A DNA stretch of 64,000 nucleotides from Paraburkholderia sprentiae WSM5005 (GCF_001865575.2 NZ_CP017561.2:2914001-2978000), one strand, 5' to 3'; shown: positions 1-9,644, counted from the first letter of the stretch. A program made the numbers and translations. The notes: generated by a model from the sequence alone, not told the origin.

Positions 1-729
1 GAAGCGAACCCGGCCACCGCGCGCGCGTTGCAGCATGCGAGCCTCGTCGTCTACAACGGCGCCGACTACGATCCGTGGATGGCGAAGCTGCTGGCCGCAT
101 CGAAAGGCACGCAGCGCACCGTGATCGTGGCGGCCGAGCTGGTCGGCAGAAAAGGCGGCGACAATCCGCACCTGTGGTACGACCCGGCGACGATGCCGAA
201 AGTCGCGCGTGCGGTGAGCGCCGCGCTCAGCGCTGCTGACCCGGCGCACAAGTCGGCGTACGATGCGAACCTCGCGAAGTTTCTCGATTCGCTGAAACCG
301 ATCGACGCGAAGCTCGCCGAGCTGCACGGCCGCTATGCGGGTCTGCCGGTCACCGCGACCGAGCCGGTGTTCGGCTATATGTCGGACGCGATTGGCCTCG
401 CGATGCGCAACCAGCGCTTCCAGCTCGCCGCGATGAACGACACGGAAGCGAGCGCGGCCGATATCGCCGCGTTCGAACGCGACCTGCGCGAGCGGCGCGT
501 GCGCGTGCTGATCTATAACAGCCAGGCGACCGAGGCACTGACCCAACGCATGCTGAAACTCGCGCAACAATCGAAGGTACCGACGATGAGCGTCACCGAG
601 ACACTGCCGGCCGGCAAGACCTATCAGACGTGGATGCTCACGCAACTCGACGCGCTGCAGAAGGCGCTGGCGGCGGGCGACACGACCGGCTCGAATGGCG
701 CGACGAGCGCCAAAGGAAAGACGCCATGA
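1..729 (+). CDS. Zinc/manganese-type ABC transporter substrate-binding protein, 5' end missing
   Basis: Periplasmic metal-binding protein of the ZnuA/TroA (cluster A-I) family; it captures Zn2+ (or Mn2+) and hands it to the permease. The reading frame is open from base 1, so the true start and signal peptide lie outside the window; 242 C-terminal residues are visible. A His in NPHLWYDP sits where the family has a metal ligand, and TEPVFGYM and the later TEASAADI segment are typical of the second lobe. The stop (TGA 727-729) overlaps the ATG of the ATPase gene in an ATGA, so the three genes 1-2478 form a tightly coupled operon. Zinc rather than manganese is inferred mainly from the His-rich ATPase tail. 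Confidence 0.88.
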   Translation, partial: EANPATARALQHASLVVYNGADYDPWMAKLLAASKGTQRTVIVAAELVGRKGGDNPHLWYDPATMPKVARAVSAALSAADPAHKSAYDANLAKFLDSLKPIDAKLAELHGRYAGLPVTATEPVFGYMSDAIGLAMRNQRFQLAAMNDTEASAADIAAFERDLRERRVRVLIYNSQATEALTQRMLKLAQQSKVPTMSVTETLPAGKTYQTWMLTQLDALQKALAAGDTTGSNGATSAKGKTP

Positions 730-1703
730 TTGCAATGGGCCATGGCGCGCCCGCGGGTGCGGTGCCGGACGCATCCACCGCAACCCGCGGCGACACGGCC
801 GTGCTCGAGCTCGACAACGTGACGCTCCAGCTTGGCGGTCGCACGATCCTGCGCGACACCAGCTTCGTCGTGAACCAGGGCGAGTTTATCGGCGTGCTGG
901 GACCGAACGGCGCGGGCAAGACGACGCTGATGCGCGCGGTGCTCGGCCTCGTGCCGGCCGCGAGCGGCGCGCTCCGCGTGCTCGGGCAGACGGTCGAGCG
1001 CGGCAACGCGTCGATTGGCTATATGCCGCAGACGCGCAGCGCGCTCGCCGGGCGCCGCGTGCGCGGCCGCGATCTCGTCGCGATGGCCGCCGACGGTCAT
1101 CGCTGGGGGTTGCCGCACGCGGATGCGAAAACGCGCGCCGACGTCGACCGGGTGCTCGAGCTCGTCGGCGGTACGAGTCTCTCGAAGCGGCCGCTGTCGG
1201 AGCTATCGGGCGGCGAACGGCAGCGGCTGCTGCTCGCGCAGTGCCTGCTCGGCAATCCGAAGCTGCTGCTGCTCGATGAGCCGTTGATCAGTCTCGATCC
1301 GCATCATCAAAAGAGCGTCGTCGAACTCGTGCGGCGCGTGCAGCAGGAGCTCGGCATCGCGGTGCTGTTCTCCGCGCACGAACTCAATCCGCTGCTGAAC
1401 TCGATCGATCGCGTGCTGTATCTCGGCAGCGGCGTCGCGGCGCTCGGCACCGTCGACGAAGTCATCACGCGGCCGGTGTTGTCACGTCTATACGGCTCGC
1501 CGATCGACGTGATGCGCGTGAACGGCCGCATCTTCGTGATGTCGGGCGGCGTCGAAGTCGAGAAGCACGATCACGAGCACGAACACGACGAGGACGGCGG
1601 ACATCCGCATTCGCACGGTCGCTCGCATGACCACGGCCACGGTCATTCACACAGCCACTCTCATCAGCACGACTCACGCGACGGACACACGCACGATGTT
1701 TGA
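726..1703 (+). CDS. Metal ABC transporter ATP-binding protein with His-rich tail (ZnuC-like)
   Basis: ATPase subunit of the zinc-type importer, 325 aa. The frame is open further upstream, but ATG 726 overlaps the previous stop (ATGA) and precedes the first conserved residues, so I chose it. Walker A is GPNGAGKTT, the signature LSGGERQRL, Walker B LLLLDEP. After the usual nucleotide-binding domain (about residues 25-275) comes an unusual tail of roughly 45 residues dominated by His, Asp and Glu (HDHEHEHDEDGG, then HGHSHSHSHQH). Such a tail is suited to binding zinc at the cytoplasmic face and may buffer or sense the imported metal; that is inference. Its last 8 nt overlap the permease gene. 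Confidence 0.92.
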   Translation: MIAMGHGAPAGAVPDASTATRGDTAVLELDNVTLQLGGRTILRDTSFVVNQGEFIGVLGPNGAGKTTLMRAVLGLVPAASGALRVLGQTVERGNASIGYMPQTRSALAGRRVRGRDLVAMAADGHRWGLPHADAKTRADVDRVLELVGGTSLSKRPLSELSGGERQRLLLAQCLLGNPKLLLLDEPLISLDPHHQKSVVELVRRVQQELGIAVLFSAHELNPLLNSIDRVLYLGSGVAALGTVDEVITRPVLSRLYGSPIDVMRVNGRIFVMSGGVEVEKHDHEHEHDEDGGHPHSHGRSHDHGHGHSHSHSHQHDSRDGHTHDV

Positions 1704-2478
1704 ATACGATTTCATGGTGAACGCGTTCGCGGCGTCGGGGATCGTCGCGGTGCTGGCCGGCGTGGTCGGTTATTTTCTGGTGATGCGCGGACAGACGTTT
1801 GCCGGCCATGCGCTGTCGCATGTCGGCTTCACGGGCGCGACCGGCGCGGTGCTGGTCGGCATCTCGCCGGTCTGGGGGATGATCGGCTTCACGCTCGCGG
1901 CCGGTGTCGGCATGGGCGCGCTTGGCGAGCGGCTCGCCGGCCGCGACGTCGCGATCGGCGTGATTCTTTCCTTGTCGCTCGGCTTCGGGCTGCTGTTTCT
2001 GCACTTCTTCACCGCCTACGCGACGCAGGTGACGGCGCTGCTGTTCGGCAACGTCCTCGGCGTCAATACGTCGACGCTCGGCGTGCTGGCGGCGTTGGGC
2101 GTCGTCAGTCTGGTCGCGCTCGCGGCGATCATGCGGCCGCTGCTGTTCGCGTCGCTGCAACCGGAGTTGGCCGAAGCGAAGGGCGTGTCGCTGCGCCGCG
2201 TATCGGTGCTGTTTCTCGCGATCGCCGCGCTCGCGGTCGCGGCGTGCACGCAGATCGTCGGTGTGCTGCTCGTGTTCACGCTGATGGTCGGCCCGGCCGC
2301 CGCCGCGCAGAACCTGAGCACGCGGCTGTCCACCGGCCTCGTGCTTGCCGCCGCGTTCGCGCTCGCGCAGGCGTGGCTCGGGCTGACGCTCGCGTTCTAT
2401 ACCGATTGGCCGACGAGCTTCTGGATCACCGTGCTGTCGGCGGTGGTCTATGGCGGGAGTCTGCTGAAGCGGCACTGA
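1696..2478 (+). CDS. Metal ABC transporter permease (ZnuB-like)
   Basis: Integral membrane permease of the ABC-3 family, 260 aa, the third gene of the zinc-type importer. ATG 1696 (MFEYDFMV) was chosen because the upstream in-frame codons read the His-rich ATPase tail in another frame and are not membrane-like. The protein is almost entirely hydrophobic with about seven or eight membrane segments, and carries FAGHALSHVGFTGA, the loop typical of these permeases just after the first helix. It overlaps the ATPase gene by 8 nt, implying translational coupling. The gene ends 25 bp before a strong bidirectional hairpin. Confidence 0.93.
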   Translation: MFEYDFMVNAFAASGIVAVLAGVVGYFLVMRGQTFAGHALSHVGFTGATGAVLVGISPVWGMIGFTLAAGVGMGALGERLAGRDVAIGVILSLSLGFGLLFLHFFTAYATQVTALLFGNVLGVNTSTLGVLAALGVVSLVALAAIMRPLLFASLQPELAEAKGVSLRRVSVLFLAIAALAVAACTQIVGVLLVFTLMVGPAAAAQNLSTRLSTGLVLAAAFALAQAWLGLTLAFYTDWPTSFWITVLSAVVYGGSLLKRH

Positions 2479-2503
2479 GCCACGCTTGCGCCGCACACAC
2501 GAA

Positions 2504-2534
2504 AAAACGGCGGCACCTCAGGTGCCGCCGTTTT
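2504..2534. terminator. Bidirectional intrinsic terminator between zinc importer and fghA
   Basis: Perfect 14-bp arms (AAAACGGCGGCACC and its complement) around a TCA loop. The arms begin with A4 and end with T4, so the structure works as an intrinsic terminator on both strands. It separates the convergent importer operon and fghA. Confidence 0.9.
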
Positions 2535-2562
2535 GCTATTCGCATCGTGCTGTGCGGCGTTT

Positions 2563-3414
2563 TCAGCCGAGCAACACCCTCGCGTGATGCGCGAGATGAT
2601 CGTCGATGAAGGTCGAGATGAAGTAGTAGCCGTGGTCGTAGCCCGCGTGCCGGCGCAACGTCAGCGGCTGACCCGCGGCCTTGCACGCCGCTTCGAACAC
2701 GTCAGGATTGAGCTGCGTGGGCAGAAACTGATCCGCGAGGCCCTGATCGACGAGGATCCCTGCCGCGAATTTTCGCGTTGCGTGCGCGAGCAGCTCGCTC
2801 GCGTCGTATTGCTTCCATGCTTCGCGGTTCTCGCCGAGATAACCGCTGAACGCCTTCTCGCCCCACGGACAACGCATCGGCGCCGCAATCGGTGCGAACG
2901 CCGACACCGACCGATAGATGTCCGGATTGCGCAGCGCGAGCATCAGCGCGCCGTGCCCGCCCATCGAATGACCGAAGATGCCGAGGCGCTCGCCATCGAT
3001 CGGCAGGTTCGCAAGCGCCGTTTCGCGCAACTCGTCGCGCACGTACGAGTACATGCGGTAGTTCCGCGCCCACGGCTCCTGCGTCGCGTCGAGATAAAAA
3101 CCCGCACCGACGCCGAAGTCCCACGCATCGCTCTCGCCGGGCACGCCCGCGCCGCGCGGGCTCGTATCCGGCGCGATCAACGCGATGCCGTGCTGGGCTG
3201 CGAAGCGCTGCGCGCCGGCCTTGATCGCGAAAGTCTCTTCGGTGCACGTCAACCCCGCCAGATAGAACAGCGCGGGCACCTTCGCATTGCCCTGCAACGC
3301 CTGCGGCGGCAGATAGATCGAGAAGCGCATCGGCAGACCGATCGTGCGCGACTCGTGCCGGTAAAAGCGCTGCTCGCCGCCGTGACAGGCGTGCGACGAT
3401 AGTAGTTCGAGCAT
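2563..3414 (-). CDS. fghA: S-formylglutathione hydrolase
   Basis: Cytosolic esterase-D family hydrolase, 283 aa, converting S-formylglutathione to formate and glutathione, the second step of glutathione-dependent formaldehyde detoxification. Alpha/beta-hydrolase features: nucleophile Ser150 in GHSMGG, acid in LVDQGLADQF (Asp223 or Asp228), His261 in AGYDHGYYF; the LTCTEETF segment is family-typical. The frame is open further upstream, but ATG at 3414 has a good AAGAGGAG ribosome site and gives the normal family length. It lies 14 bp downstream of the formaldehyde dehydrogenase gene, so the two are co-transcribed. Confidence 0.95.
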   Translation of the reverse strand: MLELLSSHACHGGEQRFYRHESRTIGLPMRFSIYLPPQALQGNAKVPALFYLAGLTCTEETFAIKAGAQRFAAQHGIALIAPDTSPRGAGVPGESDAWDFGVGAGFYLDATQEPWARNYRMYSYVRDELRETALANLPIDGERLGIFGHSMGGHGALMLALRNPDIYRSVSAFAPIAAPMRCPWGEKAFSGYLGENREAWKQYDASELLAHATRKFAAGILVDQGLADQFLPTQLNPDVFEAACKAAGQPLTLRRHAGYDHGYYFISTFIDDHLAHHARVLLG

Positions 3415-3428
3415 CGCGACGCTCCTCT

Positions 3429-4535
3429 TTAGTACAGCACGACCGAGCGGATCGACTCGCCCTTCTTCATCAGCTCGAAGCCCTCGTTGATGCGCTCGAG
3501 CGGCAGACGGTGCGTGATCAGATCGTCGATATTGATCTTGCCTTCCATGTACCAGTCGACGATCTTGGGCACGTCGGTGCGCCCGCGCGCGCCGCCGAAC
3601 GCCGAGCCTTTCCACTCGCGGCCTGTCACCAGCTGGAACGGCCGCGTGCTGATCTCTTCGCCCGCCGCCGCCACGCCGATGATGAACGACTGGCCCCAGC
3701 CCTTGTGCGTGCATTCGAGCGCCTGGCGCATCACCTTCACGTTGCCGATGCATTCGAACGAGTAGTCGGCGCCGCCGTCGGTCAGCTGCACGATGTGATC
3801 GACGACGTTCCCGACTTCATTCGGGTTGATGAAGTGCGTCATGCCGAACTTCTTTGCGAGTTCGACGCGCCCCGGATTGAGATCGACACCGATGATCTTG
3901 TCGGCACCGACCATTTTCGCGCCCTGGATCACATTGAGCCCGATGCCGCCAAGCCCGAATACGACCACGTTGGCGCCCGCCTCGACCTTCGCCGAATACA
4001 CGACCGCGCCGACGCCGGTCGTCACGCCGCAGCCGATGTAGCAGATCTTGTCGAACGGCGCGTCCTCGCGCACCTTGGCGACGGCGATCTCCGGCACGAC
4101 GATGTAGTTCGAGAACGTCGACGTACCCATGTAGTGAAACAGCGGCTTGCCATCGAGCGAGAAGCGCGAGGTCGCGTCGGGCATCAGGCCCTTGCCTTGA
4201 GTCGAGCGGATCGCCTGACACAGGTTGGTCTTGCGCGACAGGCAGAACTTGCACTGGCGGCATTCGGGCGTGTAAAGCGGAATCACGTGATCGCCCTTCT
4301 TCAGCGTGCCGACGCCCGGCCCGACATCGACGATCACGCCCGCGCCTTCATGGCCGAGAATCGCCGGGAAGAGGCCTTCGGGGTCGGCGCCCGACAGCGT
4401 GTAGTAGTCGGTGTGGCAGATGCCCGTCGCCTTCACTTCGATCAGGACTTCACCGGCGCGCGGACCTTCGAGATCGACTTCTTCGATCGTCAACGGCGCG
4501 CCGGCTTTCCATGCGATTGCTGCTTTGGTCTTCAT
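3429..4535 (-). CDS. frmA: S-(hydroxymethyl)glutathione dehydrogenase / class III alcohol dehydrogenase
   Basis: Zinc-dependent medium-chain dehydrogenase, 368 aa, oxidising the spontaneous formaldehyde-glutathione adduct to S-formylglutathione with NAD+. Catalytic zinc ligands Cys40 (TGICHTDYY) and His62 (GHEGAG); the structural zinc lobe has four Cys at about 92, 95, 98 and 106 ([11 protein letters not shown]); the Rossmann glycines are in [14 protein letters not shown] 4535 follows an AGGAG; the longer frame upstream lacks conserved sequence. It heads the frmA-fghA pair. No FrmR-type formaldehyde repressor gene is adjacent, so control must be by something else. Confidence 0.96.
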   Translation of the reverse strand: MKTKAAIAWKAGAPLTIEEVDLEGPRAGEVLIEVKATGICHTDYYTLSGADPEGLFPAILGHEGAGVIVDVGPGVGTLKKGDHVIPLYTPECRQCKFCLSRKTNLCQAIRSTQGKGLMPDATSRFSLDGKPLFHYMGTSTFSNYIVVPEIAVAKVREDAPFDKICYIGCGVTTGVGAVVYSAKVEAGANVVVFGLGGIGLNVIQGAKMVGADKIIGVDLNPGRVELAKKFGMTHFINPNEVGNVVDHIVQLTDGGADYSFECIGNVKVMRQALECTHKGWGQSFIIGVAAAGEEISTRPFQLVTGREWKGSAFGGARGRTDVPKIVDWYMEGKINIDDLITHRLPLERINEGFELMKKGESIRSVVLY

Positions 4536-4673
4536 CGTCAATGCTCCTATGAGTCCGTGAATGCGTGAATGCGAAAAGGCATCGCGTGCTTGAAGATGGC
4601 GTGGCGCGCGAAAAGCGTCATGGTATTGCAAAGTGCGTGACCGCAGCGTTGCCGATGGCCGCGCTCACCACTG

Positions 4674-6140
4674 CTACTTCGCTTCGCGCGGCGCGCCAGC
4701 ACCGAACCACGGCTCGATCCGTTGATACAGATCGACGAAGCGCGCATAGCGTTCCGCAAGCGCCGCATCGCCTCGCGGACCCGCGACGCGCGTCGCGCCC
4801 GGCGCGAGCGCGGCGAGATCGCGCGTGTGCCAGTGGCCGCACGCGAGACCGCCGAGGATCGCCGCGCCGCGCGGCGCCGCGTTCGGACAATCGACCGCGT
4901 GCAGTTCGACGTCCAGCGCATCGGCGAGCAGTTGTCGCCAGCGCGCATCGACCGAGCCACCACCGGCGAGCTTGAGCGCCGTCACCGGCGCGCCGCTCGC
5001 ACGAATCGCGTCGAGCCCCGCGCGCAGCGAAAACGCGACGCCCTCGAACGCCGCACGCATCATCGCGCCGCGCGTATGCTCGAGCGACAGGCCAAGCCAG
5101 CCGCCGCGCGCCTGCGGGTTCAGCCACGGCGTGCGCTCGCCGGTCAGGTAGGGCAGGAAGCTGAGCGTTGATGGGGCATCAGCGGCGGCATCAGCGCTGG
5201 CATCGGCCGTATCGCCGAATGCCTCGCGGTAAGCCTGCGCCCACTCGTACGACAGCCACCCGCGCACCCGCTCCAATGCGATGCCGACGTTCTGCATTGC
5301 CGCCATCCGATACCAGTGATCGCTCGCCGCGCGATAGCGATGCAAGCCCTTGAACGGCGCCGGCTGGTCGTTCGCGAGCACGACAATCTGTCCGCCGGTG
5401 CCGGTCGTCAGCAGTGCGTCGCCATCACGCGCGAGTCCGCTGCCGAGCGCCGCGCACGGCGTGTCGGCGCCGCCGGTTGCCAGCGCGATGCCGGCGCGCA
5501 AGCCGAGCGCCTGCGCGGCCTGCGGCGACAGCGCGCCCGATGCCGCATACGACGGCGCCAGCGGCGCGAACCATTCGCGCGGAATCTCGAGCCGTTCCAG
5601 CAGCGCCGCGTCCCACGCGCCGGCGGGATCGGCGAGCGCGGTCGCGCACGCGTCGGACGCATCGGTCACGCACGCGCCACCGAGCGCGACGCGCAGCCAG
5701 TCCTTCGGCTGCAGCGCCCAGCGGGTGCGGCGCGCGGCTTCGGGCTCATGCGTCACCAGCCAGCGCAGCAGTGGACCGGCCATGCCGGGCGCGACCGGAT
5801 TCTGTTGCGGCTCGGGCCACGCATCGAGCACGGCGAGCGCGCGCGAGTCGGGCCACAGCATCGCGCGCCGCACCGCCGCGCGGTTTGCATCGAGCAATAC
5901 GACACCGTGCATCTGGCCGGACAAGCCGATCGCGCGCACGCCGTCACGCAGCTCGCGCGGCAGGCTCGCCATCGCATCGACGAGCGCGTTCCACCAGGTG
6001 TCGACGTCGATTTCTGCCCAGCCCGCGTGCGGCGTAACGAGCGCATAAGCGACGCTCGACATCGCCTGCTCGCGGCCATGTTCGTCGACGATTGCCACTT
6101 TCAGGGAGCCGGTGCCGAGGTCGATGCCAAGAAAACTCAT
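4674..6140 (-). CDS. xylB: Xylulokinase (FGGY family)
   Basis: FGGY carbohydrate kinase, 488 aa, phosphorylating D-xylulose to xylulose 5-phosphate for entry into the pentose phosphate pathway. The N-terminal motif FLGIDLGTGSLK (phosphate-1 loop) and the C-terminal KLAGGGSVDARWRQLLAD adenosine motif are both present, and the length is normal. Its usual polyol dehydrogenase or ABC transporter partners are not beside it, so the physiological source of xylulose cannot be read from this window. It lies 138 bp upstream of frmA on the same strand, too far to claim a single operon. D-xylulose specificity is assigned by family resemblance. Confidence 0.85.
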   Translation of the reverse strand: MSFLGIDLGTGSLKVAIVDEHGREQAMSSVAYALVTPHAGWAEIDVDTWWNALVDAMASLPRELRDGVRAIGLSGQMHGVVLLDANRAAVRRAMLWPDSRALAVLDAWPEPQQNPVAPGMAGPLLRWLVTHEPEAARRTRWALQPKDWLRVALGGACVTDASDACATALADPAGAWDAALLERLEIPREWFAPLAPSYAASGALSPQAAQALGLRAGIALATGGADTPCAALGSGLARDGDALLTTGTGGQIVVLANDQPAPFKGLHRYRAASDHWYRMAAMQNVGIALERVRGWLSYEWAQAYREAFGDTADASADAAADAPSTLSFLPYLTGERTPWLNPQARGGWLGLSLEHTRGAMMRAAFEGVAFSLRAGLDAIRASGAPVTALKLAGGGSVDARWRQLLADALDVELHAVDCPNAAPRGAAILGGLACGHWHTRDLAALAPGATRVAGPRGDAALAERYARFVDLYQRIEPWFGAGAPREAK

Positions 6141-6600
6141 GAGCGCAGTGACGTTGAAATAAGAAATGAACCGGCGAGGCTCTCGACCAGCGCGGAAAGC
6201 GAAGCCGGATAACCCCGCCGCGGCGATACCGCGAACGTTTAGCGAACGGGTCGGAAAACACGAGGAAAAAGGCCCTTCGCGGGTTAACCCCGCATGCGGC
6301 GAGCCGTCGTCAAAACGGAACTATGTGCGCAGCGTGATACACGTCATCGATTCTCACACATATCCCCGCCGGCGACGAAGCCGCGCCAGGCACGCGACGT
6401 CCGCGCGCAATGGCCGCCGCATCGGCCTCGCCGCCTGGCCGCAGCCGATCGGTCGAACGCGCGGCTTTAATTCGCCTTTCAAACGACGCCTGCGCATATC
6501 GTCGCCGGGAATGCCGGAATAGCCACGTATGGTCTTGTTGCGAATTTTCGTCGCCGATACCTTGGAGTCATCCCAACACGAGACGGTGGAGACTGACGAT
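6141..6600. other. Divergent intergenic region between xylB and the purine permease
   Basis: No credible gene. The 460 bp hold the promoters of both divergent genes, but I cannot place -35/-10 elements with confidence. A small near-palindrome GCGGGTTAACCCCGC lies near 6277-6291. The last 85 bp are the permease leader, with GGTGGAG about 10 nt before its ATG. Confidence 0.4.
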
Positions 6601-8010
6601 ATGCAAGCGAACACGGTTCACCCGTGCGACGAGCGCCTACCCGCGGGTCAGTTGCTCACTCTTGGCATTCAGCACGTACTGGTCATGTACGCCGGCGCGG
6701 TCGCGGTGCCGCTGATCATCGGCGCGGCGTTGAAACTGCCCAAAGACCAGGTCGCCTTCCTGATCAGCGCCGATCTGTTTTCCTGCGGCATCGCCACGCT
6801 GATCCAGACGCTCGGACTGTGGATCTTCGGCATCCGTCTGCCCGTCATCATGGGCTGCACGTTCGCGGCCGTCGGCCCGATGGTCGCGATCGGCGCCAAT
6901 CCTTCGCTGGGCATCCTCGACATCTTCGGCTCGACGATCGCGGCCGGCGTGATCGGCATTCTGCTCGCGCCCGCGGTCGGCAAACTGTTGCGCTTCTTCC
7001 CGCCGGTCGTGATCGGCGTCGTGATTTCGGTGATCGGCCTGTCGCTGATGGAAGTCGGCATCAACTGGGCAGCCGGCGGCGTCGGCAATCCCGACTACGG
7101 CAATCCGGTCTACCTCGGTCTATCGTTCCTCGTGCTGACGCTGATCCTGCTCATCAACAAGTTTGCCAGGGGTTTCGTCGCCAATATCTCGGTGCTGCTC
7201 GGCATCGTCGCGGGCTTCGTGATCGCGCTGCTGCTCGGCCGCGTCAACATGGACGGCGTCACGCACGCGCCGTGGGTCGGCTTCGTGATGCCGTTCCACT
7301 TCGGCCTGCCGCACTTCGATCCGCTGTCGATCGCGACGATGGTCACCGTGATGTTCGTCACTTTCATCGAATCGACCGGCATGTTCCTCGCGGTCGGCGA
7401 CATGGTCGATCGTCCGGTCGATCAGCAGACGCTGGTGCGCGGCTTGCGCGTCGACGGGCTCGGCACGCTGATCGGCGGCATCTTCAATTCGTTTCCGCAT
7501 ACGTCGTTTTCGCAGAACGTCGGGCTAATCGGCGTGACCGGCGTGAAGAGCCGCTTCGTCTGCGCGATGGGCGGCGTGATCCTCGTGCTGCTCGGCCTCT
7601 TTCCGAAGATGGCGCAGGTGGTCGCGTCGGTGCCGGCGTTCGTGCTCGGCGGCGCGGGTATCGTGATGTTCGGCATGGTCGCGGCGAACGGCATCAAGGT
7701 GCTGTCGCGGGTGGACTTCGTCAGGAATCAACACAATCTGTTCATCGTCGCGGTCAGCGTCGGGCTCGGCCTCGTGCCGGTCGTGTCGCCGCACTTCTTC
7801 TCGCAACTGCCGCCGGCGCTGTCGCCGCTGCTGCATAGCGGGATTCTGCTCGCGTCGGTGTCGGCGGTCGTGCTGAACCTGATTTTCAACGGCGTGAAGA
7901 GCGAGAACAAGGCGACGAGCGAGCTTCGCCGCGCCGGGCACGATCTCGACGCCGGCGCGCTCGGCGAACCGCGGCACAACGAGATGCTGCGGGCGGCGGA
8001 CCTGCATTGA
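6601..8010 (+). CDS. NCS2 family nucleobase (xanthine/uric acid type) permease
   Basis: Inner-membrane proton symporter for oxidised purines, 469 aa from ATG 6601. I chose that start because it follows GGTGGAG; the frame is open 24 codons further but those residues are not membrane-like or conserved. The segment FIESTGMFLAVGDM (helix 8 region with the conserved Glu) and the motif SQNVGLIGVTGVKSR are the NCS2 substrate-site signatures. Twelve or more hydrophobic segments. The Glu-Ser-Thr-Gly-Met pattern fits xanthine/urate members better than uracil permeases, but substrate is inference. No purine catabolic genes are next to it. Confidence 0.88.
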   Translation: MQANTVHPCDERLPAGQLLTLGIQHVLVMYAGAVAVPLIIGAALKLPKDQVAFLISADLFSCGIATLIQTLGLWIFGIRLPVIMGCTFAAVGPMVAIGANPSLGILDIFGSTIAAGVIGILLAPAVGKLLRFFPPVVIGVVISVIGLSLMEVGINWAAGGVGNPDYGNPVYLGLSFLVLTLILLINKFARGFVANISVLLGIVAGFVIALLLGRVNMDGVTHAPWVGFVMPFHFGLPHFDPLSIATMVTVMFVTFIESTGMFLAVGDMVDRPVDQQTLVRGLRVDGLGTLIGGIFNSFPHTSFSQNVGLIGVTGVKSRFVCAMGGVILVLLGLFPKMAQVVASVPAFVLGGAGIVMFGMVAANGIKVLSRVDFVRNQHNLFIVAVSVGLGLVPVVSPHFFSQLPPALSPLLHSGILLASVSAVVLNLIFNGVKSENKATSELRRAGHDLDAGALGEPRHNEMLRAADLH

Positions 8011-8063
8011 GCATTTGATGCAGCGCCGAGGCAGCGAGCGGCGCCGAACGACGCGCATCAACG

Positions 8064-8091
8064 AAAACGCCACGGCATGCCGTGGCGTTTT
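8064..8091. terminator. Bidirectional intrinsic terminator
   Basis: A perfect 28-bp inverted repeat, AAAACGCCACGG, CATG loop, CCGTGGCGTTTT, located between the convergent purine permease gene and the RND outer-membrane gene. A4 and T4 flanks make it usable from both sides. Confidence 0.9.
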
Positions 8092-8122
8092 CGTTTGCTT
8101 CAGCGCTTCGTCAACGAGGCGC

Positions 8123-9643
8123 TTAACCTGCCGTTGCCGCCGAAGCCGCGACCGGCGCGCTCGCCGCACCGTAGTCGACCGGCGCGTCGGCGGGACGCTG
8201 CTGATCGCCGGTGTGCTCGACCCAGCCGCCGCCGAGCGCCTGGTATAGCGTGACCAGGTTCTGCAGGCGCTCCATGCGCGCGGTAACCAGTTGCTGCTGA
8301 GCCGCGTACAGCGAGGTCTGCGCGGTCAGCACCGACAGATAGCTGTCGACACCGTTCGTGTAACGGAGGGTCGACAGGTCCAGCCGCCGCTGCTCGGCCG
8401 CGACCTCGCGCTCGAGCGCCGCGATCTGTTCATCGTACGTGCCGCGCGCGGCCAGTCCATCCGCCACTTCGCGGAAGGCCGTCTGGATCGCCTTTTCATA
8501 CGTGGCGATCTGCACGTTCTTCTCGATGTCGGCGAGATTGAGGTTGGCCATGTTCTGCCCGCCCTCGAAGATCGGCAGCGTGATGGACGGCGCAAAGCTC
8601 CAGGCCGCCGAACCCGGCTTGAACAGACCGCCGAGCGTCGGGCTCAGCGTGCCGACGCTGCCGGTCAGCGTGACCCTCGGGAAGAACGCCGCGCGCGCCG
8701 CGCCGATGTTCGCGTTGGCCGCGAGCAGATTCTCCTCGGCTTCCATGATGTCGGGACGACGCGTCAGCAAATCGGACGGCAGACCCGCCGGAATATCCGT
8801 GAGCAGGTTCTGGTCGTTCAGCGGCAGGCCGCTCGCCAGATCAGCCGGCAACGGCTCGCCGATCAGCAGCACCAACGCATTGTCAGCCTGGGCCCGCAAA
8901 CGCGCCTGCGCCTGCAGGTTGGCGTTCGCGGTCTCGACGACCGTTTCCGCCTGGCGCAGATCCAGTTCCGAACCCGTACCGTTGTCGAACTGCAGTTTGG
9001 TGATCCGGTACGACTCCTGCGCCGTCTTGAGCGTGTTCTGCGTGACCTTCAGCAGATCGTCCAGTTCGAGCACCGTCATGTACTGGTTCGCCACCTGGGT
9101 CACCAGCGAGATTTCCGCCGCCTTGCGCGCCTGCGCGGTACCGAGGTACGTGGCCAATGCCTGATCTTTCAGGCTCTGCACGCGCCCGAAGAAGTCGATT
9201 TCCCACGACGCGTTCAAGCCCACCGAGTACGTGTTGGAAATCGTCGGGGCGTTGGGCGACGCCAGCAGATCGCGCGGCGTGCGCTGCCGGCTCTGCGAAG
9301 CTGCGGCGTCGAGCGTCGGGAACAGGCCCGCGCGCACGATCCGGTACTGCGCCGCCGACGCCTGCATGTTCAGCACCGACACACGCAGATCGCGGTTGTT
9401 CTTCAGCGCGATTTCGATCAGCTGCTGCAGACGCGGATCGACGAAGAAATCGCGCCAGCCGATGTCGGCGGCGGCGTGGCCGGTTGCGCTGCGCGCGCCA
9501 TGTGTGCCCGGCTGTTGGTCGTAGACGCCGCCCGTCGGGAAAGTCGCCGTCACGGGCGCGGCGGGCCGCTCGTAGTGCGGTGCCAGCGTGCAACCCGCGA
9601 CGAGCAGCGCGACGGCCACTGCAATCAAAGAGTGTTTTTGCAT
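8123..9643 (-). CDS. oprB: RND efflux outer-membrane factor lipoprotein (OprM/OprB type)
   Basis: TolC-like outer-membrane channel of the NodT family, 506 aa, exit duct of the tripartite pump. N-terminus MQKHSLIAVAVALLVAGC is a lipoprotein signal with Cys18 as lipidation site. Two OEP repeats follow (about residues 55-260 and 270-470), rich in coiled-coil helices. ATG 9643 lies 1 nt after the permease stop (TGAGATG), implying coupling; a second ATG at 9655 has no usable ribosome site. Last gene of bpeA-bpeB-oprB. The symbol follows the Burkholderia BpeAB-OprB system by resemblance of all four genes. Confidence 0.85.
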   Translation of the reverse strand: MQKHSLIAVAVALLVAGCTLAPHYERPAAPVTATFPTGGVYDQQPGTHGARSATGHAAADIGWRDFFVDPRLQQLIEIALKNNRDLRVSVLNMQASAAQYRIVRAGLFPTLDAAASQSRQRTPRDLLASPNAPTISNTYSVGLNASWEIDFFGRVQSLKDQALATYLGTAQARKAAEISLVTQVANQYMTVLELDDLLKVTQNTLKTAQESYRITKLQFDNGTGSELDLRQAETVVETANANLQAQARLRAQADNALVLLIGEPLPADLASGLPLNDQNLLTDIPAGLPSDLLTRRPDIMEAEENLLAANANIGAARAAFFPRVTLTGSVGTLSPTLGGLFKPGSAAWSFAPSITLPIFEGGQNMANLNLADIEKNVQIATYEKAIQTAFREVADGLAARGTYDEQIAALEREVAAEQRRLDLSTLRYTNGVDSYLSVLTAQTSLYAAQQQLVTARMERLQNLVTLYQALGGGWVEHTGDQQRPADAPVDYGAASAPVAASAATAG

Positions 9644-9644
9644 C

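Noticed and set aside
4536..4673. FrmR-type formaldehyde regulator gene next to frmA
   Set aside because: No frame there encodes a CsoR/FrmR-like protein; the gap of 138 bp is too short for one.
6513..6600. Purine-sensing (xanthine, NMT1-type) riboswitch before the NCS2 permease
   Set aside because: The leader is long enough, but I cannot recognise the conserved nucleotides; a covariance-model search would be needed to claim it.
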